Assembly: GCA_016180275.1 (NCBI GenBank)
Contig: JACPBN010000050.1
Span: 1-5,502, forward strand
Length of the DNA: 5,502 nucleotides
Direction of reading: 5' to 3'
From: Candidatus Woesearchaeota archaeon
GTDB taxonomy: Archaea; Nanobdellota; Nanobdellia; Woesearchaeales; UBA10200
In this document: piece after piece, positions 1 to 4,998 of the stretch
Layout: each line of letters starts with the position of its first letter
How positions within the stretch are numbered: position 1 is the first letter of the stretch
Translations under genes and position numbers: made by a program
Notes under the pieces: model-generated
The model's database searches: none
What the model was told of the DNA's origin: nothing
What the model saw: the letters and a program-made list of their open reading frames with translations, nothing else

Positions 1-139
1 TGTTTTTTCAGGTTGGAAAGGATTGCTGATAATGATTATAAGTGCTGCACTCGGCATAATTCCTGTTTCAGTAAATGTAGGAAGAAACCATGCAATGGGA
101 TGCTTGTTACTGCCTGTGACATTGTTTTTCTTGCTGTGA
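1..139 (+). CDS. TctA/DUF112-like membrane permease, C-terminal fragment
   Basis: Partial gene: its 5' part lies outside the window. The frame starting at base 2 is open to a TGA at 137-139 and gives 45 residues. They are very hydrophobic and end with a Gly-Ile-Ile-Pro turn, a short basic stretch (VGRNHAMG) and a last hydrophobic segment (LLLPVTLFFLL). From memory, this arrangement, a P-turn, a small polar loop of the type 'GVRR.H.MG' and a final helix, is how archaeal TctA-like (tripartite tricarboxylate transporter permease, DUF112-type) proteins end, so that family is my best guess. The substrate cannot be told from this piece. What is certain is that it is the end of an integral membrane protein. 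The next gene has its own TATA box after the stop, so the two are probably not co-transcribed. Confidence 0.6.
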   Translation, partial: VFSGWKGLLIMIISAALGIIPVSVNVGRNHAMGCLLLPVTLFFLL

Positions 140-161
140 AATAGAATTAGTATCAAAAAGC

Positions 162-172
162 TTTTATAAAAT
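162..172 (+). promoter_or_regulatory. TATA box of the HExxH gene
   Basis: TTTTATAAAAT is centred about 26 bp before the ATG at 193. In archaea this places the transcription start at or next to the A of the start codon, so the mRNA is probably leaderless. No Shine-Dalgarno is visible before this ATG, which agrees. Confidence 0.7.
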
Positions 173-192
173 AGCAGATTACTGATTTTTTA

Positions 193-510
193 ATGAAAAT
201 CAACAACAAAAAGATACACAGCAGGCATCAGTTTACTAAGCAGCTGCCTGATGCATTGTATGGGCAGTTGGATGAGATCCACAGCCTGATCGAGATTAAT
301 ATTGAATATATCTGGAGGATTTCCAATGATGAAGACAAGTTTATAGATGAGTTTTCCAAGACTTATGCGCACGAGCTTATACATCTGCTTATGGCAAACA
401 TAATGCATGATATTTTTGAGATCGGAGAAGAGAAAGTTATCAGAAAATTGCTGCATGAGGAATGGGATAAAGAACTTGAAACTTATTATGAAGAAAGAGG
501 AAAGAAGTAA
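193..510 (+). CDS. small HExxH putative zinc metallopeptidase, 105 aa
   Basis: The protein is 105 residues, soluble and charged, with no signal peptide or membrane segment. Residues 60-64 read HELIH, a complete HExxH zinc-binding and catalytic motif, in the middle of a predicted helix (KTYAHELIHLLMANI). Downstream, GEEKVIRKLL (78-87) offers acidic residues, E79 or E80, that could be the third zinc ligand, as in gluzincin-type enzymes. The C-terminus is a very acidic/basic helix. Start: ATG 193 sits where the TATA box at 162-172 predicts transcription to begin. I do not recognise a specific family. Small archaeal proteins with HExxH and a following E-E-[KR]-V-[IV]-R are predicted metallopeptidases, but at this size peptidase activity is unproven and it could be a zinc-binding protein only. 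It stands alone, with its own promoter and 117 bp to the next gene. Confidence 0.72.
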   Translation: MKINNKKIHSRHQFTKQLPDALYGQLDEIHSLIEINIEYIWRISNDEDKFIDEFSKTYAHELIHLLMANIMHDIFEIGEEKVIRKLLHEEWDKELETYYEERGKK

Positions 511-597
511 GATTATAGAGAAAGAGAGATTAAATTGCATTATGAGATAAATACATTAGATAATTACAAATAGAGTCTACTGTTTAGTAACAAAACA

Positions 598-607
598 TTT
601 ATAAATA
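598..607 (+). promoter_or_regulatory. TATA box of the 152-aa gene
   Basis: TTTATAAATA is preceded by an A-rich stretch that could serve as BRE. Its centre is about 26 bp before ATG 628, again predicting a leaderless transcript. A T-tract (615-627) fills the space before the ATG and there is no Shine-Dalgarno. Confidence 0.7.
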
Positions 608-627
608 AATAGTGTTTTTTCATTTTT

Positions 628-1086
628 ATGTGGAGATTAAAAAATTTGGCTGATTTGTTGAGAAGTGAAGATTGCAGATATACCATAAATGCATCTTACC
701 CCACAATTGACAATGGAGCCACAATAGCTGCCGAGTTGCTAGAGCTTGGAAGAGATAAACCAAGAGAATATGTTGCTTTAGTTGTTCCTCAGTCCCAAAG
801 ACATTTGCTAGTGATTTATGCAGGAGATGATCCTGCCAGCATGAGAGAGACATTAGGTGCATTAAAATTGCCAAACTCGTTGCCAACGAACCTTGGAGAG
901 AAACTATTCTACATATTCAGAGGGCATTTGGGAAGTATAAATAACTCCGGTGTATACTTAGAACAGAAAGTTAAGATTGGCAAAGAGGAGCAGTTCTTCA
1001 TGGTATTAAAAAAGTTAGCTGATTATTATAAAGCTGCTTCCTCGAATACAGGCTCGTTAGGAGCTTCTCTCAGAAATCTCTCATAA
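628..1086 (+). CDS. hypothetical soluble protein, 152 aa
   Basis: I do not recognise this protein. It is soluble with mixed alpha/beta character. The N-terminal ~50 residues are rich in Leu, Arg and Glu (NLADLLRSEDC, AAELLELGRDKPREY). A strand-like YVALVVPQSQRHLLVIYAG follows (about 48-66), then another charged region and KLFYIFRGHLG (about 92-102). The last ~50 residues are basic and helical. No catalytic motif stands out; the single Cys (C16) is not in a metal-binding pattern. The start is supported by the TATA box at 598-607. The final 20 codons (1026-1086) overlap the 3' end of the convergent gene on the other strand. Either both C-termini are real and the genes overlap tail to tail, or one of them has been extended by loss of its original stop codon. 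Confidence 0.7.
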   Translation: MWRLKNLADLLRSEDCRYTINASYPTIDNGATIAAELLELGRDKPREYVALVVPQSQRHLLVIYAGDDPASMRETLGALKLPNSLPTNLGEKLFYIFRGHLGSINNSGVYLEQKVKIGKEEQFFMVLKKLADYYKAASSNTGSLGASLRNLS

Positions 1087-1808
1087 TCCCTATGTTCACG
1101 TTCTGTAAAGATATAAAAAACTCTAACTCTGCCAAATAGGCCAAATAGGCTTTTTTTTGCAAGCACTCTGGGATGATTTTTACCAGAGCCATAATCAAGC
1201 CAACCTTTTTGTGACCCTTGTAGTGACCTTACATCCCTATTACGGATTAGTAAACCCAGAACATCTACTAAATCTTTCTTATCCAGCTTAGCTAAGCGCC
1301 CAGCAGAGTAATATCCCTTTACATTAAATGCATATATTCTTGATAACCCCTCTTGCCTGTCAAGAAAATATCGTGCCAGCTGTCTATTCTCAATATTTGT
1401 ATATGAGAGAATATCCGGATCAAAGACTAATTTTATTCCTTGATACATTTTTAACAGGCTATATAAAAACACCTTATTAAATTTTTTTAGGTATTTACTG
1501 CTGGTGTTTGTTCTGACATAAATAGGCTTGGACAATAAATTTGAAATAATAGATAATATAGCAGATGCTTTCAAATAACCTTGCTTTAGGTCAGTAATAT
1601 TTTTAGCATTAAGCCATCCATAAAATCTTTTAAGATTTGCAAGAAATGTTTCTATAGTTTCCTTGTGGAATTTCTCTTGCCCATCAGGATTTGATATCCT
1701 GTATATTATTATATTACTAATTTCATCAATTTTACGCTTATCTGAGATGTAGTTATAATCATCTCTTTCAAATATTATTCTGAACTTTCCGAGTTTACGA
1801 GCTAACAT
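1026..1808 (-). CDS. hypothetical protein, 260 aa
   Basis: The frame is open further upstream, to 1961, but I place the start at ATG 1806-1808. The AT-rich TATA sequence at 1831-1840 lies about 27 bp before it, and the extra N-terminal part would be antisense to the conserved L35Ae coding sequence. The result is a basic protein of 260 residues without clear membrane spans. It is rich in Lys, Arg, Tyr, Ile and Leu, with patches such as FRIIFERDDYNYIS near the start and KKDLVDVLGLLIRNRD around residue 180. The second of these distantly recalls homing-endonuclease (LAGLIDADG) helices, but there is no clean motif and I do not assign that family. The C-terminal third is very basic (RNRDVRSL, KGWLDYGSGKNH, RVLAKKS), which would suit nucleic-acid binding (inference). 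It contains a short in-frame 9-bp tandem duplication, GCCAAATAG (about 1129-1149 on +), encoding Leu-Phe-Gly twice. Confidence 0.7.
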   Translation of the reverse strand: MLARKLGKFRIIFERDDYNYISDKRKIDEISNIIIYRISNPDGQEKFHKETIETFLANLKRFYGWLNAKNITDLKQGYLKASAILSIISNLLSKPIYVRTNTSSKYLKKFNKVFLYSLLKMYQGIKLVFDPDILSYTNIENRQLARYFLDRQEGLSRIYAFNVKGYYSAGRLAKLDKKDLVDVLGLLIRNRDVRSLQGSQKGWLDYGSGKNHPRVLAKKSLFGLFGRVRVFYIFTEREHRDYERFLREAPNEPVFEEAAL

Positions 1809-1830
1809 TAAATGAGTTATACGCGAAGAA

Positions 1831-1840
1831 TATATATAAT
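1831..1840 (-). promoter_or_regulatory. TATA box of the 260-aa gene, possibly shared divergently
   Basis: Read on the minus strand this is ATTATATATA, about 27 bp before ATG 1808, which fits a leaderless transcript. The run is nearly palindromic, so it could in principle also serve the + strand L35Ae gene. A + strand start about 26 bp downstream would fall near 1862-1866, inside the damaged 5' end of that gene. Confidence 0.6.
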
Positions 1841-1866
1841 TTCCTATAAGCAATGTATTTGACCGG

Positions 1867-1902
1867 TGAAAAGGCGGAAAGCATACACAGACAAATAACC
1901 AG
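1867..1902 (+). pseudogene. upstream remnant of the L35Ae coding region with in-frame stop
   Basis: TGA at 1867-1869 is followed in frame by 11 codons that look like normal L35Ae sequence (KGGKHTQTNNQ) running straight into ATG 1903. In another frame the bases just before (from GTG 1866) give V-K-R-R, similar to the family's 'VNFRRG', which suggests a small indel at about 1874-1880. The block is listed because it decides whether this gene is functional. Confidence 0.55.
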
Positions 1903-2103
1903 ATGCTATTAGTAGCTGACGGAGTAGATAACAGGGAGAAAGCTTCAAAGCTAGTAGGCAAAGAAGTTATATTTCTGACTCAGAAAGGCAATTCTATTGC
2001 CGGCAAGATTGCAAGCGCGCATGGAAATAAAGGGGCTTTGCGAGCAGTCTTTGAGAAGGGCATGCCAGGGCAGAGCATTGGAAAAGATGCTGAGATAAAG
2101 TAA
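1903..2103 (+). CDS. rpl35ae: large-subunit ribosomal protein L35Ae, N-terminally truncated
   Basis: Recognisable L35Ae (eL33), a protein of the archaeal/eukaryotic large ribosomal subunit. Family hallmarks in order are VDNREKASKLVGKEV, then GKIASAHGNKGALRAVFEKG (the conserved HGNKG turn and R-x-x-FEKG), and GMPGQSIG near the C-terminus. ATG 1903 is the only usable in-frame start and gives 66 residues; the family is normally about 85-90. The codons just upstream, 1870-1902, read KGGKHTQTNNQ, which also matches the family's N-terminal [RK]G[RK]HTQ..NQ segment. The frame then closes at a TGA (1867-1869), and no equivalent of the first ~10 residues is seen. So the gene is 5'-damaged or frameshifted, or starts unconventionally, or the assembly has an error. 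No Shine-Dalgarno precedes 1903. It could be a pseudogene with an intact copy elsewhere, although the downstream part shows no decay. Confidence 0.8.
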   Translation: MLLVADGVDNREKASKLVGKEVIFLTQKGNSIAGKIASAHGNKGALRAVFEKGMPGQSIGKDAEIK

Positions 2104-2177
2104 AGATTTAAATTCTAATTTGTTATAATTAATTTAAAAAGATATTTATTTTCTGTTTAATAATATTTCTCAATTTT

Positions 2178-2396
2178 GTATATGCACAGTAAGATTTACG
2201 AAGCAGCTGCCGCCGTTGGCACTCTCTCGTTTGGTAGAAAAGTTGCTCCTCCTCTACGCTCAGATAGTAGATGTGATAATAGTAAAGCATTGCGTGAGTG
2301 TTTATGAATGTGTAGTTAGAAGGTCTTGCCCGTCGCAACTTGGCTTCTTTAACTGGATTTGTGCCAACTAAATTGGCGGCAGCTGCTATGCACATA
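2178..2396. mobile_element. GC-rich inverted-repeat element with 9-bp direct repeats (MITE-like, or structured RNA)
   Basis: This gene-free stretch lies between two convergent gene ends and is clearly more GC-rich than its surroundings. It is bounded by identical 9-bp direct repeats CTCAATTTT (2169-2177 and 2397-2405). The ends are inverted: TATATGCACAG (2179-2189) against TATGTGCATAG read in reverse from 2396 (9 of 11). Next, CAGCTGCCGCC (2204-2214) pairs perfectly with 2375-2385, and with two flanking bases the stem is 13 bp. GTTGGCAC (2215-2222) pairs with 2361-2368, AGAA (2236-2239) with 2345-2348, and AAGTTGC (2240-2246) with 2335-2341. The left arm carries 14 extra bases (2190-2203). 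Direct repeats plus nested inverted ends suggest a small non-autonomous transposon. The same pairing would make a long bulged hairpin, so a non-coding RNA gene is the alternative. No known RNA family motif was found. A 90-codon minus-strand frame exists but is not convincing. Confidence 0.6.
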
Positions 2397-2409
2397 CTCA
2401 ATTTTATTT

Positions 2410-2763
2410 TTAATGCGCAGGATGAGGCATTCCTTTTTCTGCGCCAGGAGATGCAGCGCCATATGATGAAAGAATCTTTCTTGGCGATGTGATGAGATTT
2501 TGCAGAAAGCCTGCTGTTGCTGTCAAGAAGTTTTTGGCATATAGGGGAGTGCTCAATGCTGTTTCTTTTATCTGCTTATAAGTATAAGCTGCTGAACCGG
2601 CCAATAATAGATATGTAACAGGAGCCTTCCAGCCTGCGCTAAAAGTGCCTAATGCTACCCTCTCTAAACCAGAGACTTCACCTGCAGGCTTTGAATGTGC
2701 ATCTGCAGCCTGAGGAGCTGATGCTGGCAGTTCTTCCATTTTATGTTCTAGTGTTTCCGACAT
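2410..2763 (-). CDS. short membrane protein, third member of the local family, 117 aa
   Basis: Unknown function. The ~30 N-terminal residues are acidic/polar and rich in Ala, Pro and Glu. One clear hydrophobic segment spans about 47-63 (APVTYLLLAGSAAYTY). An amphipathic stretch, FLTATAGFLQNLITSPRKIL (80-99), follows, and then a Gly/Pro/His tail ending MPHPAH. The ITSPRKIL part resembles IVKPWKIF and IVLHPFRTI of the two larger neighbours, and the tail resembles that of the 256-aa protein (TPHPA). I therefore regard it as a shortened relative. The ATG at 2763 has no Shine-Dalgarno. AT-rich TATA-like sequence lies 20-45 bp upstream within the 58-bp gap to the previous stop, so it may have its own promoter as well as being at the end of the cluster. 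Its stop is 5 bp from the direct repeat of the inverted-repeat element. Confidence 0.72.
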   Translation of the reverse strand: MSETLEHKMEELPASAPQAADAHSKPAGEVSGLERVALGTFSAGWKAPVTYLLLAGSAAYTYKQIKETALSTPLYAKNFLTATAGFLQNLITSPRKILSSYGAASPGAEKGMPHPAH

Positions 2764-2782
2764 TTTCGTGTTTTTTGTTTTA

Positions 2783-2808
2783 CTATATTTTTTATTTCTT
2801 TAAATAGT
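2783..2808 (-). promoter_or_regulatory. possible TATA region of the 117-aa gene
   Basis: On the minus strand this AT-rich stretch contains TATTTAAAG and AAATATAG, about 40 and 24 bp before ATG 2763. Either could act as a TATA box for a leaderless or short-leader transcript. The base composition is too AT-rich to be sure. Confidence 0.35.
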
Positions 2809-2821
2809 TTTATATTAATTT

Positions 2822-3592
2822 TTATGCTGGATGCGGAGTTAATCCTGGATGCATTGCCGGTGCATGCTCTTCTTTTTTCTTGCCTTTGTTATCTTTCTTT
2901 GCAGTCATGAATCCATAGACTGCATCTCCTATCCCAAATATTGCATCTCTTACAGTTATAGGATTAAAATAGCCAATAAATTTGGAGAGATATCCGGTAA
3001 TTTGTACGGGGAATGCAGCTACTACAGCAAATAATGGCTGTCCATATAATGCAACAGGCACAAATGTTTCTTTCATTTTATCTGCAACATAATTGTAAGT
3101 ATCTTTGATTGTTCTGAACGGATGCAATACTATGTCTTTTAAGTAAGCCAATACGCCTTTTGCCTTCAGGATATATTCAGTTGCATATTGTGCAAGCATA
3201 AATGGAGGCAATATGCCATACATGTATGCGATTTTACCAATTGTAGAGAACTGCTCAAAAGGAATTCCAAATAAATATGTTGATGCTGCACCTAAACCAT
3301 AGTATATTAATCCGCCCATTGCTGTACCTAATAAAGTAGATAAGGAGATGTCTTTAACAGTATTTTTTACTCCTGTTTTTAAGTTGCTGAAATACTGGCC
3401 AACACCAAAACCTACACCTAATGAGGGGCCAGTTGTGCCAAAGGCATTATATCCAAGAGCCAGGCTGCCTGCGCCTATTGCACCGTAAAAAAGTGTATTG
3501 ACTAATGAATCTATGCTGCCTGATTGAGTTGTAGGTGCTTCAGGTTTTTTCTCTTCACTTTTATGCTCTTCTTTTGGATTCTGTTCTGCCAT
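2822..3592 (-). CDS. multi-span membrane protein, 256 aa, paralogue of the 303-aa neighbour
   Basis: Unknown function. It has a hydrophilic Lys/Glu/Pro-rich N-terminus (1-27). About five hydrophobic Gly/Ala-rich segments follow, roughly 32-67, 84-110, 119-137, 176-197 and 213-230. The C-terminus is basic and His/Pro-rich (KGKKKEEH, then MHPGLTPHPA). The middle of the protein (about 128-196) aligns with the larger neighbour: PPFMLAQYATEYILKAKG, IVLHPFRTI and FAVVAAFPV against PAFNLLVHTADYFFKSGK, IVKPWKIF and APAIAAIPI. I choose ATG 3592; an in-frame GTG at 3607 lies inside a perfect palindrome and is unlikely. A good Shine-Dalgarno (AAGGAGG, 3681-3687) lies 88 nt upstream, far too distant. A 74-bp palindromic insertion seems to have pushed it away (see the repeat). 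Loop and tail charge suggest cytoplasmic ends, but topology is inference. Confidence 0.8.
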   Translation of the reverse strand: MAEQNPKEEHKSEEKKPEAPTTQSGSIDSLVNTLFYGAIGAGSLALGYNAFGTTGPSLGVGFGVGQYFSNLKTGVKNTVKDISLSTLLGTAMGGLIYYGLGAASTYLFGIPFEQFSTIGKIAYMYGILPPFMLAQYATEYILKAKGVLAYLKDIVLHPFRTIKDTYNYVADKMKETFVPVALYGQPLFAVVAAFPVQITGYLSKFIGYFNPITVRDAIFGIGDAVYGFMTAKKDNKGKKKEEHAPAMHPGLTPHPA

Positions 3593-3673
3593 AAACTTTA
3601 GTTTCACTAAAGTTTAATCAAACCATCGAGGTGTTTCGCTTCGCTCAACACCGCAACTCTTTGGTTAAACTTT
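3592..3673. repeat. palindromic insertion-like element between Shine-Dalgarno and start codon
   Basis: Direct repeats TAAACTTT lie at 3592-3599 and 3666-3673 (74-bp period). Between them are inverted repeats: AAAGTTTAATCAAA (3609-3622) against TTTGGTTAAACTTT (3660-3673) with one mismatch, and an inner GGTGTT/AACACC stem (3630-3652) around a TTCG-rich loop. A second, perfect 10-bp palindrome (3593-3602 / 3606-3615, 3-nt spacer) ends right before the ATG of the 256-aa gene. Removing one 74-bp period brings the AAGGAGG at 3681-3687 to about 14 nt from ATG 3592, which suggests an insertion with target duplication. Confidence 0.6.
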
Positions 3674-3680
3674 CTTGAAT

Positions 3681-3687
3681 CCTCCTT
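3681..3687 (-). promoter_or_regulatory. displaced Shine-Dalgarno AAGGAGG
   Basis: On the minus strand AAGGAGG matches the 3' end of archaeal 16S rRNA well, yet no ATG, GTG or TTG start leads into an open frame within the usual distance. The nearest useful start is 88 nt away at 3592, behind the palindromic element. Confidence 0.55.
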
Positions 3688-3795
3688 ATTTTTAGGTTGA
3701 TAATTTTTTTTCTGTTTATTTTATTTTGGTTTTTTTATTATTGTTTGTGATTTATTTTTGCGATTATTTTTTTTAAGCTCCAAATCATTTTATTA

Positions 3796-4707
3796 TTACC
3801 TTGCTCCCTGCCCTTGCATCAATTGCTGAAGCATCTGCTGCTGCTGCATTTGCTGCTGCTGTTCTTTCTTTTGAGTTTCTTCTCCTTGCTTCTTTTTGTG
3901 ATCTTCTTCTTCTCTTTTCTTTCTTGCATCTGCTGGCCAGGTGAAATAATCATCTATCAGATATTTATGGAATGGCCTGTTGTCTGCATCTTTGCCTTCA
4001 TGACCGCCGCCTAGAGACATCCTATATGCATACCTTACAGCTGAGCTTACTGCAATTTCGTATTTCTCCAGATGAAGCAATGGGGTTGCAATAGGAATTG
4101 CTGCAATTGCAGGAGCCACCAAATAAGTGCTTGCTGTTGAAGATAAAAATTCTGATTTCAACCTATTTCTATAAAGCTCGCCAAAATAGGAAAAAATCTT
4201 CCAAGGCTTTACTATATAATTTAACAAAGATTTTCCTGATTTAAAGAAATAATCAGCTGTATGCACGAGTAAATTAAATGCAGGAATGATTAAACTAATC
4301 CCCAATAAAGAATATCCAAATTGTGAAACTAAACCTGTGCCTAATGATCCCATATAGTTCAAGAATTTAAATGCTGAACTTAATTGAACTGTTACTATGC
4401 CAGCAGTTTTGAATTCAGATAATATGCCTTCTTTTGTAGTCTTAGACTTATTTAACACCCAATTAACTAAAGCATATACACCAGCTACGCTTGCATAGTT
4501 AATTAACCCACCACTGTAAATGCCTAATGCTGCTGTTGCTGCCAAGTCAAACATGCTCTTGAGGGAAAATGTGCTAACTTTGTCTTCCAAGTTTTCTTCT
4601 TTCTTGCCTGCTAGATTATGTGCATCTTCAGCTGACAAACCTTCAGGGATGCCCTTTTGCTTGAGCTTTTCTTCATCTACTATGTCATCTATTGTGCCGG
4701 CTGCCAT
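3796..4707 (-). CDS. multi-span membrane protein with Gln-rich C-terminus, 303 aa
   Basis: Unknown function. An acidic cytoplasmic-type N-terminus (1-48) precedes hydrophobic segments at about 52-85, 102-112 and 118-150, then an amphipathic linker with IVKPWKIFSYF (165-175), and a last hydrophobic region at about 193-211. The region 220-262 is soluble and contains a Gly-rich GGGHEGKD and FHKYLIDDYFTWP. The tail is charged (ARKKREEEDHKKK) and then almost pure Gln/Met (283-300), encoded by CAG-rich codons. The core aligns with the 256-aa protein downstream, so the two are paralogues. The start is supported by a Shine-Dalgarno GGTGAT eight bases upstream, inside the last codons of the preceding gene, whose TAA directly abuts the ATG. 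The two are surely translated from one transcript. A role as a lineage-specific membrane or envelope component is only a guess. Confidence 0.82.
   Translation of the reverse strand: MAAGTIDDIVDEEKLKQKGIPEGLSAEDAHNLAGKKEENLEDKVSTFSLKSMFDLAATAALGIYSGGLINYASVAGVYALVNWVLNKSKTTKEGILSEFKTAGIVTVQLSSAFKFLNYMGSLGTGLVSQFGYSLLGISLIIPAFNLLVHTADYFFKSGKSLLNYIVKPWKIFSYFGELYRNRLKSEFLSSTASTYLVAPAIAAIPIATPLLHLEKYEIAVSSAVRYAYRMSLGGGHEGKDADNRPFHKYLIDDYFTWPADARKKREEEDHKKKQGEETQKKEQQQQMQQQQMLQQLMQGQGAR
3835..3861 (-). repeat. CAG trinucleotide runs coding the Gln-rich tail
   Basis: On + the sequence is CTG x4 (3835-3846), CATTTG, then CTG x3 (3853-3861); on the coding strand these are CAG codons for Gln separated by Met/Gln codons. 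Such a run can change length by slippage, so the tail length may vary between strains. Confidence 0.7.
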
Positions 4708-4998
4708 TTAGTTTATCACCATGAAAATTGATTCTTTTAATTCTGAAAATTGTTTAATTGCAAAAAATGAAAAGACTATGGAGGCAGCCCTAGCTTGATT
4801 AAAGCCAAGAACTACCCCCAAAGTTGATCTGAGGTAAGCGTGAGAGAATGATCTGATATCATATCTTCTAGCAGAAAATTTAGCGATGATTGTTTTTTTG
4901 TCAGAATTATTATAAGATATCAATGAACCGAAATTTGCAAGAATATTCTGCAAACTAGGTAAATCTAAGTACAAATACCTAGCTTTATCTTTTTCCAT
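4708..4998 (-). CDS. hypothetical protein, 96 aa, first gene of the membrane-protein operon
   Basis: I do not recognise it. It is 96 residues with a polar N-terminal half (DLPSLQNILANFGSL, then a basic KKTIIAKFSARRYD). A mostly hydrophobic region follows at about 57-81 (LRSTLGVVLGF, AASIVFSFFAIKQF) that could be one membrane segment or a buried helix pair. The ATG at 4998 is preceded by GAGGTAAG, a Shine-Dalgarno only four bases away. The stop TAA directly touches the ATG of the 303-aa gene, and the Shine-Dalgarno of that gene lies inside this one, so translational coupling is likely. A TATA box at about 5110-5120 supplies the operon promoter. Its leader holds a palindromic insertion and a second copy of the ribosome-binding site. 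Confidence 0.72.
   Translation of the reverse strand: MEKDKARYLYLDLPSLQNILANFGSLISYNNSDKKTIIAKFSARRYDIRSFSHAYLRSTLGVVLGFNQARAASIVFSFFAIKQFSELKESIFMVIN

Noticed and set aside
1026..1808. LAGLIDADG homing endonuclease within an intron of the L35Ae gene
   Set aside because: The gene is on the opposite strand to L35Ae, only one loosely similar helix is seen, no 5' exon of L35Ae is found upstream, and no bulge-helix-bulge exon junction was recognised.
1809..1961. N-terminal extension of the 260-aa minus-strand gene to an ATG at 1961
   Set aside because: The extra 51 codons are antisense to conserved L35Ae codons, and the TATA box at 1831-1840 would lie inside the gene. ATG 1808 fits the promoter.
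2178..2396. RNase P RNA, SRP RNA or tRNA
   Set aside because: No RNase P conserved regions, no SRP helix 8 motif and no T-loop GGTTCGAATCC-type sequence were found on either strand.
2129..2401. 90-codon minus-strand frame with a TTG start inside the inverted-repeat element
   Set aside because: Both ends of the frame lie in the inverted repeats, the start is TTG with no Shine-Dalgarno, and the tail runs into AT-rich spacer. It is more likely a by-product of the GC-rich arms.
3700..3795. Terminator after the 303-aa gene
   Set aside because: The T-rich runs are on the + strand and so are A-rich in the minus-strand transcript; an archaeal terminator needs U-runs in the transcript.
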